NCBI RefSeq assembly: GCF_014637725.1
Contig: NZ_BMFC01000001.1
Coordinates: forward strand, 374,632-438,631
DNA length: 64,000 nt
Direction of reading: 5' to 3'
Source: Marivita lacus
GTDB taxonomy: Bacteria; Pseudomonadota; Alphaproteobacteria; Rhodobacterales; Rhodobacteraceae
The position numbers were made by a program, and so were the translations under genes. Under the pieces are notes generated by a model. The model ran no database searches. It was given only the letters and a program-made list of their open reading frames with translations, and had not been told where the DNA came from. Positions 53,254-62,475 of the stretch are shown here, piece by piece. Numbering within the stretch: position 1 is the first letter of the stretch; the number at the start of each line of letters is the position of its first letter.

Positions 53254-54438
53254 TCAGATCCCGACGTCGATCATCGCCTTGGCAAGGATCGGCACCGAGT
53301 CCTTGTTCAGACCGGCGATGTTCAACCGCGAATCCCCCACGAGGTAGATCGCGTGCTCGTCGCGCAGGCGGTCCACCTGTTCGGGTGTCGCCCCAAGCCG
53401 CGAGAACATGCCCCGGTGCTGCGCGATAAAGCCGAAACGATCCGACCCCGAAAGGCGCTGCAATTCCGCCGCCAGCTGCTCGCGCAGTGCGAGCATGCCG
53501 GTGCGCATCTCTTCCAGTTCCTTGGCCCAATCCGCGCGCAAGGCGTCATCGCTCAGAACCATGGTCACAAGCCGCGCGCCATGATCGGGCGGGAAGGAAA
53601 AGTTCTGCCGGTTCAGATAGGCCAGCGTGCCCTGGTTCAGCTTGTGCGCCGACGCATCGGCGGCAACCGCCATCAGCAGACCGGTGCGTTCGCGGTAGAT
53701 GCCGAAATTCTTGGAACAGCTTGCCGCAATGATGGTTTCCGGCACCGAGGACGCGATCAGCCGGGTGGCCGCCGCGTCTTCCTCGAGGCCATCCCCAAAG
53801 CCCTGATAGGCGATGTCGACCATCGGGGTCGCGCCGGTCTTGAGCAGCAGATCGACCAGCGCTTTCCATTCGGTCATGTTCAGGTTTGCACCTGTGGGAT
53901 TGTGGCAACAGCCATGCACCAGCACCACATCCCCCCGACCGGCCTGCGCGAGGTCTTCCATCATGCCGTTGAAATCCACGCCGCGCGACTCGTCGTCGAA
54001 ATAGCGGTAGGGCACCATTTCCATGCCCATGTGCTTGAGGATCGACAGGTGGTTCGGCCATGTCGGGTCGCTGACGAAGACGCGCGCATCCGGGTTCGCC
54101 ATGCGGATCATGTCGAAACCCTGACGCACGGCACCGGTGCCACCCGGCGTTGCTGCCGCAGCCACATTGGCGCGCGGCACCGCGTCGCCCAGAACCATCG
54201 CGATCATCGCGTCGGCAAAGGCCGGATCACCGGCAAGCCCGGTATAGGCCTTGGTGGTCTCGGCCTCCCAAAGCTGCTGCTCGGCCTGCTTGACCGCGCG
54301 CATGATCGGCGTGTTGCCCGACGCGTCCTTGTAGACGCCGACACCGAGGTCGATCTTGGGGTCGCGCGGATCCTCGCGGTAGGTCTGCACCAGAGCGAGG
54401 ATCTTGTCTGCGGGTTGTTCCTTGAGAGTCTCGAACAT
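53254..54438 (-). CDS. Aspartate/aromatic amino acid aminotransferase (class I)
   Basis: The protein has 394 residues. PLP lysine is in SCSKNFGIYRERTGLL (near 246), substrate-binding Arg in GDSRLNIAGL near the C-terminus, and the N-terminus MFETLKEQPADKILALVQTY is typical of the AspC/TyrB group. The ATG at 54438 shares a base with the upstream sulfurtransferase stop (TGATG), so translation is coupled. Together they could convert cysteine to 3-mercaptopyruvate and then transfer its sulfur; the cysteine use is inference. Confidence 0.93.
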   Translation of the reverse strand: MFETLKEQPADKILALVQTYREDPRDPKIDLGVGVYKDASGNTPIMRAVKQAEQQLWEAETTKAYTGLAGDPAFADAMIAMVLGDAVPRANVAAAATPGGTGAVRQGFDMIRMANPDARVFVSDPTWPNHLSILKHMGMEMVPYRYFDDESRGVDFNGMMEDLAQAGRGDVVLVHGCCHNPTGANLNMTEWKALVDLLLKTGATPMVDIAYQGFGDGLEEDAAATRLIASSVPETIIAASCSKNFGIYRERTGLLMAVAADASAHKLNQGTLAYLNRQNFSFPPDHGARLVTMVLSDDALRADWAKELEEMRTGMLALREQLAAELQRLSGSDRFGFIAQHRGMFSRLGATPEQVDRLRDEHAIYLVGDSRLNIAGLNKDSVPILAKAMIDVGI

Positions 54439-55295
54439 CAGTTGTCTCCTGTGGCCACGGGTACGGTGGGGAACATTCCCCATTCGGACCACGAGCCGTC
54501 GTAAAGGGAATGGTCATCCTTGCCCATGCGCGCCATGGCCAAGGAGAGGATCGCCGCCGTGACGCCAGAGCCGCATGTGGTGATTGCGGGCTTCGACAGG
54601 TCCACGCCCGCCGCCTCGAAGATCGCGCGGGTCTCCTCGGGCGATTTCATCGTTTTGTCGGCGTTCAGCAGGCTCGAATAATGGACGTTCTTCGATCCGG
54701 GGATGTGCCCGCCGCGCATGCCGGGGCGCGGTTCGGGTTCTTCGCCCCGGAACCGGCCCGGTGATCGCGCGTCGATGATTTCCTGATCGCGCAGCTTGGA
54801 CGCGGCGGCGACCTGTGTGACGTCCTTGACCAGATGGGCCTGACGCCGGACGGTCATATGCCGGTCGCGCACGATCGGCGGAAGGTCTTCGAGCGCACGG
54901 CCCTCGGCCACCCATTTCGGCAGCCCGCCGTCCAGCACGGCGATATCGTTCTGTCCCATCAGCTTGAACAGCCACCAGACGCGGGCGGCGGACAAGATTC
55001 CCGAGGCATCGTAGACAACCACCTGATGACCGTCGCCCACACCCATCGCCCGCAGGCGCGACATGAACTTTTCAATCGGCGGGGCCATGTGCGGCAAGTC
55101 GGATCGGCTGTCCGAGACATCGTCGATATCAAAGAACCGTGCTCCGGGGATATGTCCGGCGATATATTCGGCTTTGGCATCGCGGCCCGAGTCCGGCATG
55201 TGCCAGGATGCATCCAGAATGCGCAGATCAGGGTCGCGCATATGCGACGCGAGCCAGTCAGTCGAAACAAGTGTTTTCGGGTCGTCCTGTGCCAT
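54438..55295 (-). CDS. sseA: 3-mercaptopyruvate sulfurtransferase
   Basis: The protein has 285 residues and two rhodanese domains. The N-terminal one is inactive (no Cys in its loop, VVVYDASGILSAARV). The C-terminal active loop is TTCGSGVTAAIL, and CGSG(V/I)T is the form found in 3-mercaptopyruvate sulfurtransferases rather than thiosulfate rhodaneses. GGTGA precedes ATG 55295. It forms an overlapping pair with the aminotransferase. Confidence 0.93.
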   Translation of the reverse strand: MAQDDPKTLVSTDWLASHMRDPDLRILDASWHMPDSGRDAKAEYIAGHIPGARFFDIDDVSDSRSDLPHMAPPIEKFMSRLRAMGVGDGHQVVVYDASGILSAARVWWLFKLMGQNDIAVLDGGLPKWVAEGRALEDLPPIVRDRHMTVRRQAHLVKDVTQVAAASKLRDQEIIDARSPGRFRGEEPEPRPGMRGGHIPGSKNVHYSSLLNADKTMKSPEETRAIFEAAGVDLSKPAITTCGSGVTAAILSLAMARMGKDDHSLYDGSWSEWGMFPTVPVATGDN

Positions 55296-55420
55296 GCATG
55301 TCACCGAGGTTGCCAAGGTCGATCCTGCATAGAACCCGAAGGATCGACGCGCAAGTAATTGCCCGCGAGGCGCGGTACGACGCGTCGACGCTTTTCGCCA
55401 ACGGGACGCAGCCCTTTCCC

Positions 55421-55894
55421 TCAGCCCGCGTTCTTGAGCAGCCGCTGTTTCTGACGGCCCCAGTCGCGCTTGGCTTCAGTCTCGCGCTTGTCGTGGTTCT
55501 TCTTGCCCTTGGCGATGCCGATCTTCATCTTCACCATGCCCTTGTCGTTGAAATACATCACCAAGGGCACAAGGGTCATGCCCTTGCGCTGGGTCTCGTT
55601 CCAGAGGCGCGACAATTCCTTGCGCGACACCAGAAGCTTGCGGCGGCGGCGTTCCTCATGCGGGAACATCGCGCGGTTGTAGGGCGCGATATAGGAGTTC
55701 ACCAGCCACAGCTCGCCATCTTCGACGGCGGCGTAGCATTCGGTGATGTTGGCACTGTTCTCGCGCAGGGATTTCACTTCGGACCCTTGGAGGATGATGC
55801 CCACTTCCAGATCGTCCTCGATGGCATAGTCGAACCGCGCGCGACGGTTGTCGGCGATCACCTTGTAGTTCGGGTTGTCCTTCGGCTTTGCCAT
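55421..55894 (-). CDS. smpB: SsrA (tmRNA)-binding protein SmpB
   Basis: The protein has 157 residues and is essential for trans-translation rescue of stalled ribosomes. Landmarks: [39 protein letters not shown] and [16 protein letters not shown] at the basic C-terminal tail. No tmRNA gene is in the window. The sulfurtransferase lies 125 bp downstream in the same direction. Confidence 0.97.
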   Translation of the reverse strand: MAKPKDNPNYKVIADNRRARFDYAIEDDLEVGIILQGSEVKSLRENSANITECYAAVEDGELWLVNSYIAPYNRAMFPHEERRRRKLLVSRKELSRLWNETQRKGMTLVPLVMYFNDKGMVKMKIGIAKGKKNHDKRETEAKRDWGRQKQRLLKNAG

Positions 55895-55979
55895 CGCTGC
55901 GGTCTCCTTTGGCCCGCGAGAGGGGTAGATATATGATGTCTCGGGGTTTTTGAAACCGCTTTTGCGCGGCGGTCACGGA

Positions 55980-56007
55980 AAAGGGCGGACCGATCGGCCC
56001 GCCCTTT
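55980..56007. terminator. Intrinsic terminator of the alanine symporter gene
   Basis: The stem aaagggcgg / ccgcccttt is 9 bp around a 10-nt partly self-paired loop, followed by TTTT on the minus strand. It lies 30 bases past the symporter stop. Confidence 0.8.
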
Positions 56008-56036
56008 CCAGATCCTTTGTCGGCATTTCTGCCGGA

Positions 56037-57581
56037 TCAGGTGAATTTCTTGATTTCGCCCGACTTGAGGCGCGACCAGTAGCTGTTCAGTTCCCGCTTC
56101 ACGATCGGCATCAGCACATAGAGACCGATGATGTTGACGACTGCCATCGCAAAGATCGCCGCATCCGAGAAGTCGATGACCGGACCAAGGCTGGCCGACG
56201 CACCGATCACGACGAACAGGCAGAAGATCGACTTGAAGACCAGTTCCTGCGTCTTGCTTTCCCCAAACAGGTAGGTCCACGCCTTGAGGCCGTAATAGGA
56301 CCACGAGATCATGGTGGAGAAGGCAAAGAGGATCACGGCCAGCGCCAGCACATACTTGAACCCACCGATGGAGGACGAGAACGCCGCCGATGTCAGCGCG
56401 ACACCGGATGTGTCCCCGACGGTCCGGATCGCTGTGCCGGCTTCATTGAGAAGGTAGAGACCGGTGTTCGGATCTGAAATCAGCTGTCCGGTGATGATGA
56501 TCACCAGCGCGGTCATGGTGCAGACGATCACCGTGTCGATCAGCGGCTCGAGCAGGGATACGAAGCCTTCGGTGATCGGCTCCTTCGTGCGGACCGCCGA
56601 GTGGGCGATGGCGGCAGACCCGACCCCCGCCTCGTTCGAGAAGGCGGCGCGACGGAAGCCCTGGATCAACGCACCGACAAAACCGCCTGCGACGCCAAGA
56701 CCGGTGAAGGCGCCTGCGAAGATCTGGCCAAAGGCCCAGCCGATCATGTCGTAGTTCATCAGGATGATGATCAGCGCGGTGCCGACATAGATCACGCCCA
56801 TGATCGGCACGACCTTTTCCGTCACCCGCGCGATGGACTTGATCCCGCCGACGATGACCGCGAACACGATGCCCGCGAAGACAATTCCGGTGATCCAGCC
56901 CGGATACACGCCGAAGACATTGGTCAGCTGTGCATGGGCCTGATTGGCCTGGAACATGTTGCCGCCGCCCAGCGCGCCAAGGATGCAGAAGATCGAGAAC
57001 AGGATCGCGAGGAACCGCCCTCCCGGCACGCCGCGTTCGGCGAAGCCCTTGGTCAGGTAATACATCGGACCGCCCGACACTTTGCCGTTGGCGTATTCGT
57101 TGCGATATTTCACGCCCAGCGTACATTCGGTGAATTTCGACGCCATGCCCAGAAGACCCGCAAGGATCATCCAGAACGTCGCTCCAGGACCACCGATGCC
57201 GATGGCCACCGCCACCCCGGCGATGTTGCCAAGGCCGACAGTGCCCGAAAGCGCGGTTGCCAGCGCCTGAAAGTGGCTGACCTCACCCGCGTCGTCGGGA
57301 TCGGAGTAATCCCCACGGACAAGTGCGATGGCGTGGCCGAAGGCGCGGAACTGGATCACCCCGAAATAGACGGTGAACACTGTTGCCGCGATCACCAGCC
57401 ATGCGACGATCCACGGAAAGTTGGTGCCGGGGAAGTTGCTGAAGATCAGGTTGACGAACCAGCCGGTCGAACTCGCGAAGATACCGTTGATGGTTTCGTC
57501 GATGGATTGGGCCGAGGCCGTCAGCGCGGCCGGAAATGTAAAGCAGGCAGCAAGAACCGCCGTTGGAACAAGACGTGTCAT
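56037..57581 (-). CDS. Sodium:alanine (AGCS family) symporter
   Basis: The protein has 514 residues, a signal-like first hydrophobic segment (residues 8-24) and about ten further helices. AGCS signatures: LSGTVGLGNIAGVAVAIGIGG near 110, GGPMYYLTKGFAERG near 165 and FSNEAGVGSAAIAHSAV near 310. It imports alanine or glycine with sodium. It lies 20 bp downstream of uspA in the same direction. Confidence 0.95.
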   Translation of the reverse strand: MTRLVPTAVLAACFTFPAALTASAQSIDETINGIFASSTGWFVNLIFSNFPGTNFPWIVAWLVIAATVFTVYFGVIQFRAFGHAIALVRGDYSDPDDAGEVSHFQALATALSGTVGLGNIAGVAVAIGIGGPGATFWMILAGLLGMASKFTECTLGVKYRNEYANGKVSGGPMYYLTKGFAERGVPGGRFLAILFSIFCILGALGGGNMFQANQAHAQLTNVFGVYPGWITGIVFAGIVFAVIVGGIKSIARVTEKVVPIMGVIYVGTALIIILMNYDMIGWAFGQIFAGAFTGLGVAGGFVGALIQGFRRAAFSNEAGVGSAAIAHSAVRTKEPITEGFVSLLEPLIDTVIVCTMTALVIIITGQLISDPNTGLYLLNEAGTAIRTVGDTSGVALTSAAFSSSIGGFKYVLALAVILFAFSTMISWSYYGLKAWTYLFGESKTQELVFKSIFCLFVVIGASASLGPVIDFSDAAIFAMAVVNIIGLYVLMPIVKRELNSYWSRLKSGEIKKFT

Positions 57582-57600
57582 CTATGAAATTCCTTTGCGG

Positions 57601-58035
57601 TTAGGGAACGATCGTGCAGGGCACCGGGGCCACCTGAACCAGAGAGCCCGCGACCGAGCCGAAGACGCGGCTGGACAGCCCGCCATCGCCGTCTCGGCCA
57701 ATGACCATCTGCGTTGCACCTTCCTTCTTGGCGACATCGCACAGCGTCTTTGCCACATGCCCGTACTTGATCCGGGTTTCGACCGGCACACCGGCTGCGG
57801 CAATGGTGGATTTCAGCGGTGTCATAAGCGCTGTTTCCGCCCGCTCCAGTTCTTCGGTGCGGCGCGCGTGACGTTCCTCGATCTCTTCGGGTGTGAGGAA
57901 GGAATAAGGCGACCATTCCAGCACATGAACGATCAGGATGCTGCCCCCTTGGGCCTTGGCGCGCGATACGGCGAAATCGAGAGCACGTTTCGCGACATCG
58001 CTGCCATCATATCCAACGACGAATTTCTCGGACAT
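57601..58035 (-). CDS. Universal stress protein, UspA family
   Basis: The protein has 144 residues and a single Usp domain. The start FVVGYDGSDVAKRALDFA and the ATP-type motif GRDGDGGLSSRVFGSVAGSL (Gly-x2-Gly-x9-GS) suggest an ATP-binding member. Long polar helix EEIEERHARRTEELERAE follows strand 2. Divergent from cydA across a 310-bp gap; probably cotranscribed with the alanine symporter. Confidence 0.93.
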   Translation of the reverse strand: MSEKFVVGYDGSDVAKRALDFAVSRAKAQGGSILIVHVLEWSPYSFLTPEEIEERHARRTEELERAETALMTPLKSTIAAAGVPVETRIKYGHVAKTLCDVAKKEGATQMVIGRDGDGGLSSRVFGSVAGSLVQVAPVPCTIVP

Positions 58036-58345
58036 ACTGTCCCCCTTTGGAGTGTTCCCGGTCTCAGCGCCGGTCTGGACAATATATCACCCCGCAAGAA
58101 GTCAAATCGCCTCATTTGGCTTTTATGGAGAGGTGAACGCTGCAAAGTTACGTCTCTTGTCAGACGATTAGGACAAACTTGATGCGACATGCAGGAATTT
58201 CCGCACCCGCACAACCTGCGGAAGAATCTGCATCAGGCGGTCAAAACGGCGCGGTGTGCAATGCTGTCGCAGGAGGCGGGAAACCGGCATTCGAGGCCTA
58301 TGTCATGTGACAACAGAAAAGGTTTTGTTCAAAGGTCTTCGAAAC
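58036..58345. promoter_or_regulatory. Divergent uspA / cydA control region
   Basis: This 310-bp gap has no convincing gene. It holds an inverted repeat TTCCGCA-N11-TGCGGAA (58199-58205 with 58217-58223), a short hairpin CGTCT-cttgtc-AGACG near 58151-58166, and a TATATC-like -10 near 58081 facing uspA. A half-site TTGAT lies near 58179, but no full FNR palindrome. Oxygen control of cydAB is expected from known systems, but the factor cannot be named. Confidence 0.35.
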
Positions 58346-59731
58346 ATGGACACACTCATCCTTTCGCGCATCCAGTTCGGTGCAAATATCTCGTTTCACA
58401 TTCTATTCCCCACGATCACCATTGCGTTGGGTTGGGTGTTGCTGTTCTTCAAGCTGCGCTTTGCCGGGACGGGTGACCAGAAATGGCTCGAAGCCTATCG
58501 CTTCTGGGTCAAGGTCTTCGCGCTGAGCTTTGCGATGGGTGTCGTGTCGGGCATCACCATGTCCTTCCAGTTCGGCACCAACTGGCCCGGCTTCATGGAA
58601 AGCGTCGGCAACATCGCGGGACCGCTTCTGGCCTACGAGGTGATGACCGCATTCTTCCTCGAAGCGGTGTTCCTCGGGATCATGCTCTTCGGGATGTCCA
58701 AGGTCCCTGGCTGGCTGCACACGCTGTCCACGTTCCTCGTGGCCTTCGGGACAACCATGTCGGCCTTCTGGATCCTCGTCCTGAACAGCTGGATGCACAC
58801 ACCCGCCGGGTTCGAGATGCGCGATGGCGTGGCCTTTGCGACCGATTGGTGGGCGATCATCTTCAACCCGTCGATGCCATATCGCCTTGTGCACATGCTT
58901 CTGGCGTCGGGTTTGACCGTTGCGTTCCTGCTGGCAGGGCTCAGTGCGTTCCGCTGGCTGATCGGGGATCGGTCGGATGGTGTGCGCGCGACGATCAAGA
59001 CCGGCATGACCATCGGCGCCATTCTGATCCCGCTGCAAATCCTAGCCGGTGACTTTCACGGGCTGAACACGCTGGAACACCAGCCGCAGAAGGTGGCGGC
59101 GATGGAGGGCAACTGGGAAACCGGGCCGAACGTACCGCTCGTGCTGTTCGCCATCCCGAACGAGGAAACCCGCTCCAATGATTTCGAGATCGCGATCCCC
59201 AACGGCGCGTCCCTGATCCTCAAGCATTCGCCAGATGGCGTGGTGCCGGGACTCAATGACTTCGTGGCCGAGGATGGCACAGTTCAGCACCCGCCTGTCG
59301 CGCCCGTGTTCTTCAGCTTCCGCATCATGGTGGCGACCGGCATGGCGATGCTGCTGCTCAGCTGGACCGCCGTGTTCTTGATGGCGCGCAAGCGGCGCGG
59401 TGTCGAAGGTCTGCCAAAGCCGATGCTCTGGGCGATGGTGCCGATGGCGTTCTCGGGCTGGGTCGCAACGCTGGCAGGCTGGTACACCACCGAGATCGGG
59501 CGTCAGCCATGGTTGGTGCAAGGCGTGCTGACCACAGAAGCCGCCGTTGCCGATGTGCCCGCACCGATGGTCGCCTCGACGCTGATCGTGTATCTTGTGA
59601 TCTACGCGGCACTCCTGTCCGCCTATATCGGCGTGCTGTTCTACCTCGCCCGAAAGGCCACCAAGGGTGAACCGATCGGGCCACGCATGCCGGTTGCCGA
59701 AGAGGCCGCCGTCACAGTTGCTGCGGAGTAA
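58346..59731 (+). CDS. cydA: Cytochrome bd quinol oxidase subunit I, short Q-loop
   Basis: The protein has 461 residues with nine helices. Heme ligands: His near 18 (ANISFHILFPT), His near 182 (MPYRLVHMLLASG) and Met near 325 (FSFRIMVATGM). The late motif GWYTTEIGRQPWLVQG is conserved. It is about 60 residues shorter than E. coli CydA, because the Q-loop after NTLEHQPQKVAAMEGNW is short, as in the CioA (cyanide-insensitive) group. It oxidises ubiquinol with high oxygen affinity. Confidence 0.95.
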   Translation: MDTLILSRIQFGANISFHILFPTITIALGWVLLFFKLRFAGTGDQKWLEAYRFWVKVFALSFAMGVVSGITMSFQFGTNWPGFMESVGNIAGPLLAYEVMTAFFLEAVFLGIMLFGMSKVPGWLHTLSTFLVAFGTTMSAFWILVLNSWMHTPAGFEMRDGVAFATDWWAIIFNPSMPYRLVHMLLASGLTVAFLLAGLSAFRWLIGDRSDGVRATIKTGMTIGAILIPLQILAGDFHGLNTLEHQPQKVAAMEGNWETGPNVPLVLFAIPNEETRSNDFEIAIPNGASLILKHSPDGVVPGLNDFVAEDGTVQHPPVAPVFFSFRIMVATGMAMLLLSWTAVFLMARKRRGVEGLPKPMLWAMVPMAFSGWVATLAGWYTTEIGRQPWLVQGVLTTEAAVADVPAPMVASTLIVYLVIYAALLSAYIGVLFYLARKATKGEPIGPRMPVAEEAAVTVAAE

Positions 59732-59734
59732 GCC

Positions 59735-60745
59735 ATGACCCTTTTCGGAGATCCCGCCATCTGGCTGCCCCTCGCTTTCGCAGCCCTGCTTGGCCTGTCC
59801 ATCCTGATCTACGTGGTTCTGGACGGGTTCGATCTGGGCGTCGGTGTCCTGTTCCCCTTTGCGGACAAGGACGAGAAAGACAGCATGATCGCCTCGATCG
59901 GCCCCTTCTGGGACGCCAACGAGACATGGCTCGTGCTGGCTATCGGCATCCTGCTGGTGGCCTTTCCCAGCGCGCATGGCACCATTCTGACGGCGCTGTA
60001 CCTGCCCGTCGCGGTGATGCTGGTCGGCCTGATCCTGCGCGGCGTGTCGTTCGAGTTTCGCGTCAAGGCACCGATCAGCCACAAGGCCGCATGGGACAGG
60101 GCGTTTTATATCGGCTCCATGATGACCGCGCTCAGCCAAGGCTACATGCTGGGCATGTACATCATGGGCCTTCAGGTAACAGCGTTCACGCTGGCCTTCT
60201 CAGTTGTGACCGCCGTGTTCCTGACCGTCGCCTACAGCTTTATCGGCGCGACCTGGCTCATCCTGAAAACGGAAGGCGATTTGCAGCGCAAGGCGGTCGC
60301 ATGGTCGAAAGGCGGCATCTGGGGCGTCGTGCTGGGCCTTGGCGCAATCTCGGTGGCCTCTCCGCTGGTCAGCCAGCGCATCTTCGACAAGTGGTTCTCG
60401 ATGCCCGAGTTTTTCCTGCTCCTGCCTTTGCCGCTTATGTCGGGGGCCCTGATCGTGCTCTTGTGGGTGGCGTTGCGCCGTCTTCCCACCAGCGATGACA
60501 GCTTTGCATGGTTTCCGTTTGCCGCGACCATCGTGCTGTTCGTGTTGGGCTTTTTCGGGATGGCCTATTCGTTCTATCCGTTCATCGTACCGGACCAGAT
60601 CACCATCTACGAGGCCGCCAGCGCCCCCGAGAGCCTGTTCATTATCCTGATCGGGACGCTTTTCGTTCTGCCGATGATCCTTGGCTATACCGCGCTGGCC
60701 TATACCGTGTTCCGAGGCAAGGCGACGGCGCTCAGTTACGATTGA
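59735..60745 (+). CDS. cydB: Cytochrome bd quinol oxidase subunit II
   Basis: The protein has 336 residues with eight or nine helices. Family motifs: IYVVLDGFDLGVGVLFPF near 25, GPFWDANETWLVLAIG near 56 and RGVSFEFRVK near 98. It starts 3 bp after cydA (GGAG overlaps the cydA stop). No cydX-like small subunit or cydDC transporter follows; the gene ends the operon. Confidence 0.95.
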   Translation: MTLFGDPAIWLPLAFAALLGLSILIYVVLDGFDLGVGVLFPFADKDEKDSMIASIGPFWDANETWLVLAIGILLVAFPSAHGTILTALYLPVAVMLVGLILRGVSFEFRVKAPISHKAAWDRAFYIGSMMTALSQGYMLGMYIMGLQVTAFTLAFSVVTAVFLTVAYSFIGATWLILKTEGDLQRKAVAWSKGGIWGVVLGLGAISVASPLVSQRIFDKWFSMPEFFLLLPLPLMSGALIVLLWVALRRLPTSDDSFAWFPFAATIVLFVLGFFGMAYSFYPFIVPDQITIYEAASAPESLFIILIGTLFVLPMILGYTALAYTVFRGKATALSYD

Positions 60746-60755
60746 CGACTTTCCG

Positions 60756-60780
60756 CGTCTTCTTCTTTTTACAAATATGC
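60756..60780 (+). repeat. Dispersed repeat, copy D
   Basis: The copy reads cgtcttcttctttttacaaa then tatgc, 10 bases after the cydB stop and just before the terminator at 60789. Confidence 0.75.
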
Positions 60781-60788
60781 AAAAAAAG

Positions 60789-60815
60789 ATGCGAGAGGGC
60801 TTTGCCCTCTCGCAT
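60789..60815. terminator. Strong intrinsic terminator between cydB and serA
   Basis: The stem atgcgagagggc / gccctctcgcat is 12 bp with a 3-nt loop. The A7 run before it gives a T-run on the minus strand for serA; for cydB the T-tract is weaker. Confidence 0.85.
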
Positions 60816-60847
60816 TGATCGGATTGGCGAAGCCAATTCAAAATAGG

Positions 60848-62443
60848 TCACGCCACGTCGAATTGCAGCGGCTTGACCTGCCGGAACAGGCCGGTTTCCT
60901 TGAGCTTGTCCACCACACTGGCGGGCACCGCCTCGTCAACATAGAGCAACGCAATCGCCTCACCCTTGGCAACAGACCGGCCCAGCGTGAAGTTCGCGAT
61001 GTTCACGTTGTTCTGGCCCATGGTCATGCCCAGCGTCCCGATGATGCCCGGCACGTCCTCGTTGGTGGTATAGACCATGTGCGCCCCGATCTCGGCGTCG
61101 ATATTGATGCCCTTGATCTGGATGAAGCGCGGCTTGCCGTCGCTGAACACGGTGCCCGCGATCGAGCGTTCCCGTTCGGCGGTGACAACGGTAACCTTGA
61201 TGTACCCGTCGAAGGCGCCCGATTTCGCCTGGTTGGTCGTGCTGATCTTGATACCGCGTTCCTTGGCGATCAGCGGCGCGCTGACCATGTTCACATCCGG
61301 GTTCACACGCTTCATGATCCCCGCGATGGCGGAACAGTTGAGCGCCTCGAGATTCATCTCGGACACCGAACCGTCATACAGAATGTTGATCGCCTTGATC
61401 GGCTCGTCTGTCATCTGGCCGATGAAGCTGCCCAGATGATCGGCCAGCTTGATCCACGGCCCCATGATCTTGGCCTCTTCGGCGGTCACCGACGGCATGT
61501 TGAGCGCGTTTTCGACAGCGCCTGTCAGCAGGTAATTCGCCATCTGTTCCGCCACCTGGAGCGCCACGTTTTCCTGCGCCTCGGTTGTGGCAGCACCCAG
61601 ATGCGGCGTGCACACGACGTTGGGCAGGTTGAAGAGCGGGTTGTCGGTGGCGGGTTCTTCGGCGAACACGTCAAAGGCAGCACCGGCGACATGACCGGAT
61701 TTCAGCAGTTCCGCCAGCGCGGCTTCGTCCACCAGGCCGCCGCGGGCGCAGTTGATGATCCGCACGCCCTTCTTGGTCTTGGCAAGGTTTCCGGCAGACA
61801 GGATGTTCTTGGTCTGGTCGGTCAGAGGCACGTGCAGCGTGATGAAATCGGCGCGCTTGAGCAGATCCTCCAGCTCGACTTTCTCGACCTGCATCTGCTT
61901 GGCCTTTTCCTCGCCCAGGAAAGGGTCATAGGCCACGACCTTCATCTTGAGGCCGCGCGCACGGTCACAGACGATCCCACCGATGTTGCCCGCGCCGATC
62001 ACGCCAAGCGTCTTGCCGGTCAGTTCGACCCCCATGAATTTGGACTTTTCCCACTTTCCCGCATGGGTCGAGGCGGACGCCTCGGGGATCTGCCGCGCAC
62101 AGGCGAACATCATCGCGATGGCATGTTCGGCGGTGGTGATCATGTTGCCGAAGGGCGTGTTCATGACGATCACGCCTTTCTTGGACGCGGCGTCCTTGTC
62201 GACATTGTCAGTGCCGATTCCGGCGCGGCCGATCACCTTGAGGTTGGTTGCATTCTCGAGGATCGCCTGTGTGACCTTGGTGGCCGAACGGATCGCAAGG
62301 CCGTCATATTGACCGATCACTTCGGCCAGTTTGTCCTTGTCCTTGCCCAGATCGGGCTGGAAATCCACGTCAATGCCACGGTCACGGAAGATCTGAACGG
62401 CAGCATCGGAGAGTTTGTCGGAAATGAGTACACGGGGGGCCAT
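60848..62443 (-). CDS. serA: D-3-phosphoglycerate dehydrogenase SerA
   Basis: The protein has 531 residues, the long form. The NAD motif is GVIGAGNIGGIVCDRARG near 145, the catalytic Arg/Glu/His region is INCARGGLVDEAAL and HLGAATTEAQENVA, then an allosteric-substrate-binding domain (about 320-450) and a C-terminal ACT domain (about 455-531, TNEDVPGIIGTLG) that usually binds serine for feedback inhibition. First step of serine synthesis; lies 104 bp behind serC. Confidence 0.97.
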   Translation of the reverse strand: MAPRVLISDKLSDAAVQIFRDRGIDVDFQPDLGKDKDKLAEVIGQYDGLAIRSATKVTQAILENATNLKVIGRAGIGTDNVDKDAASKKGVIVMNTPFGNMITTAEHAIAMMFACARQIPEASASTHAGKWEKSKFMGVELTGKTLGVIGAGNIGGIVCDRARGLKMKVVAYDPFLGEEKAKQMQVEKVELEDLLKRADFITLHVPLTDQTKNILSAGNLAKTKKGVRIINCARGGLVDEAALAELLKSGHVAGAAFDVFAEEPATDNPLFNLPNVVCTPHLGAATTEAQENVALQVAEQMANYLLTGAVENALNMPSVTAEEAKIMGPWIKLADHLGSFIGQMTDEPIKAINILYDGSVSEMNLEALNCSAIAGIMKRVNPDVNMVSAPLIAKERGIKISTTNQAKSGAFDGYIKVTVVTAERERSIAGTVFSDGKPRFIQIKGINIDAEIGAHMVYTTNEDVPGIIGTLGMTMGQNNVNIANFTLGRSVAKGEAIALLYVDEAVPASVVDKLKETGLFRQVKPLQFDVA

Positions 62444-62475
62444 GTCAGTGGTCCTTTGAACAAATGGGAAGGGTG

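Noticed and set aside
58170-58200. FNR box ahead of cydA
   Set aside because: Only a TTGAT half-site is present; the matching ATCAA half at the right spacing is missing.
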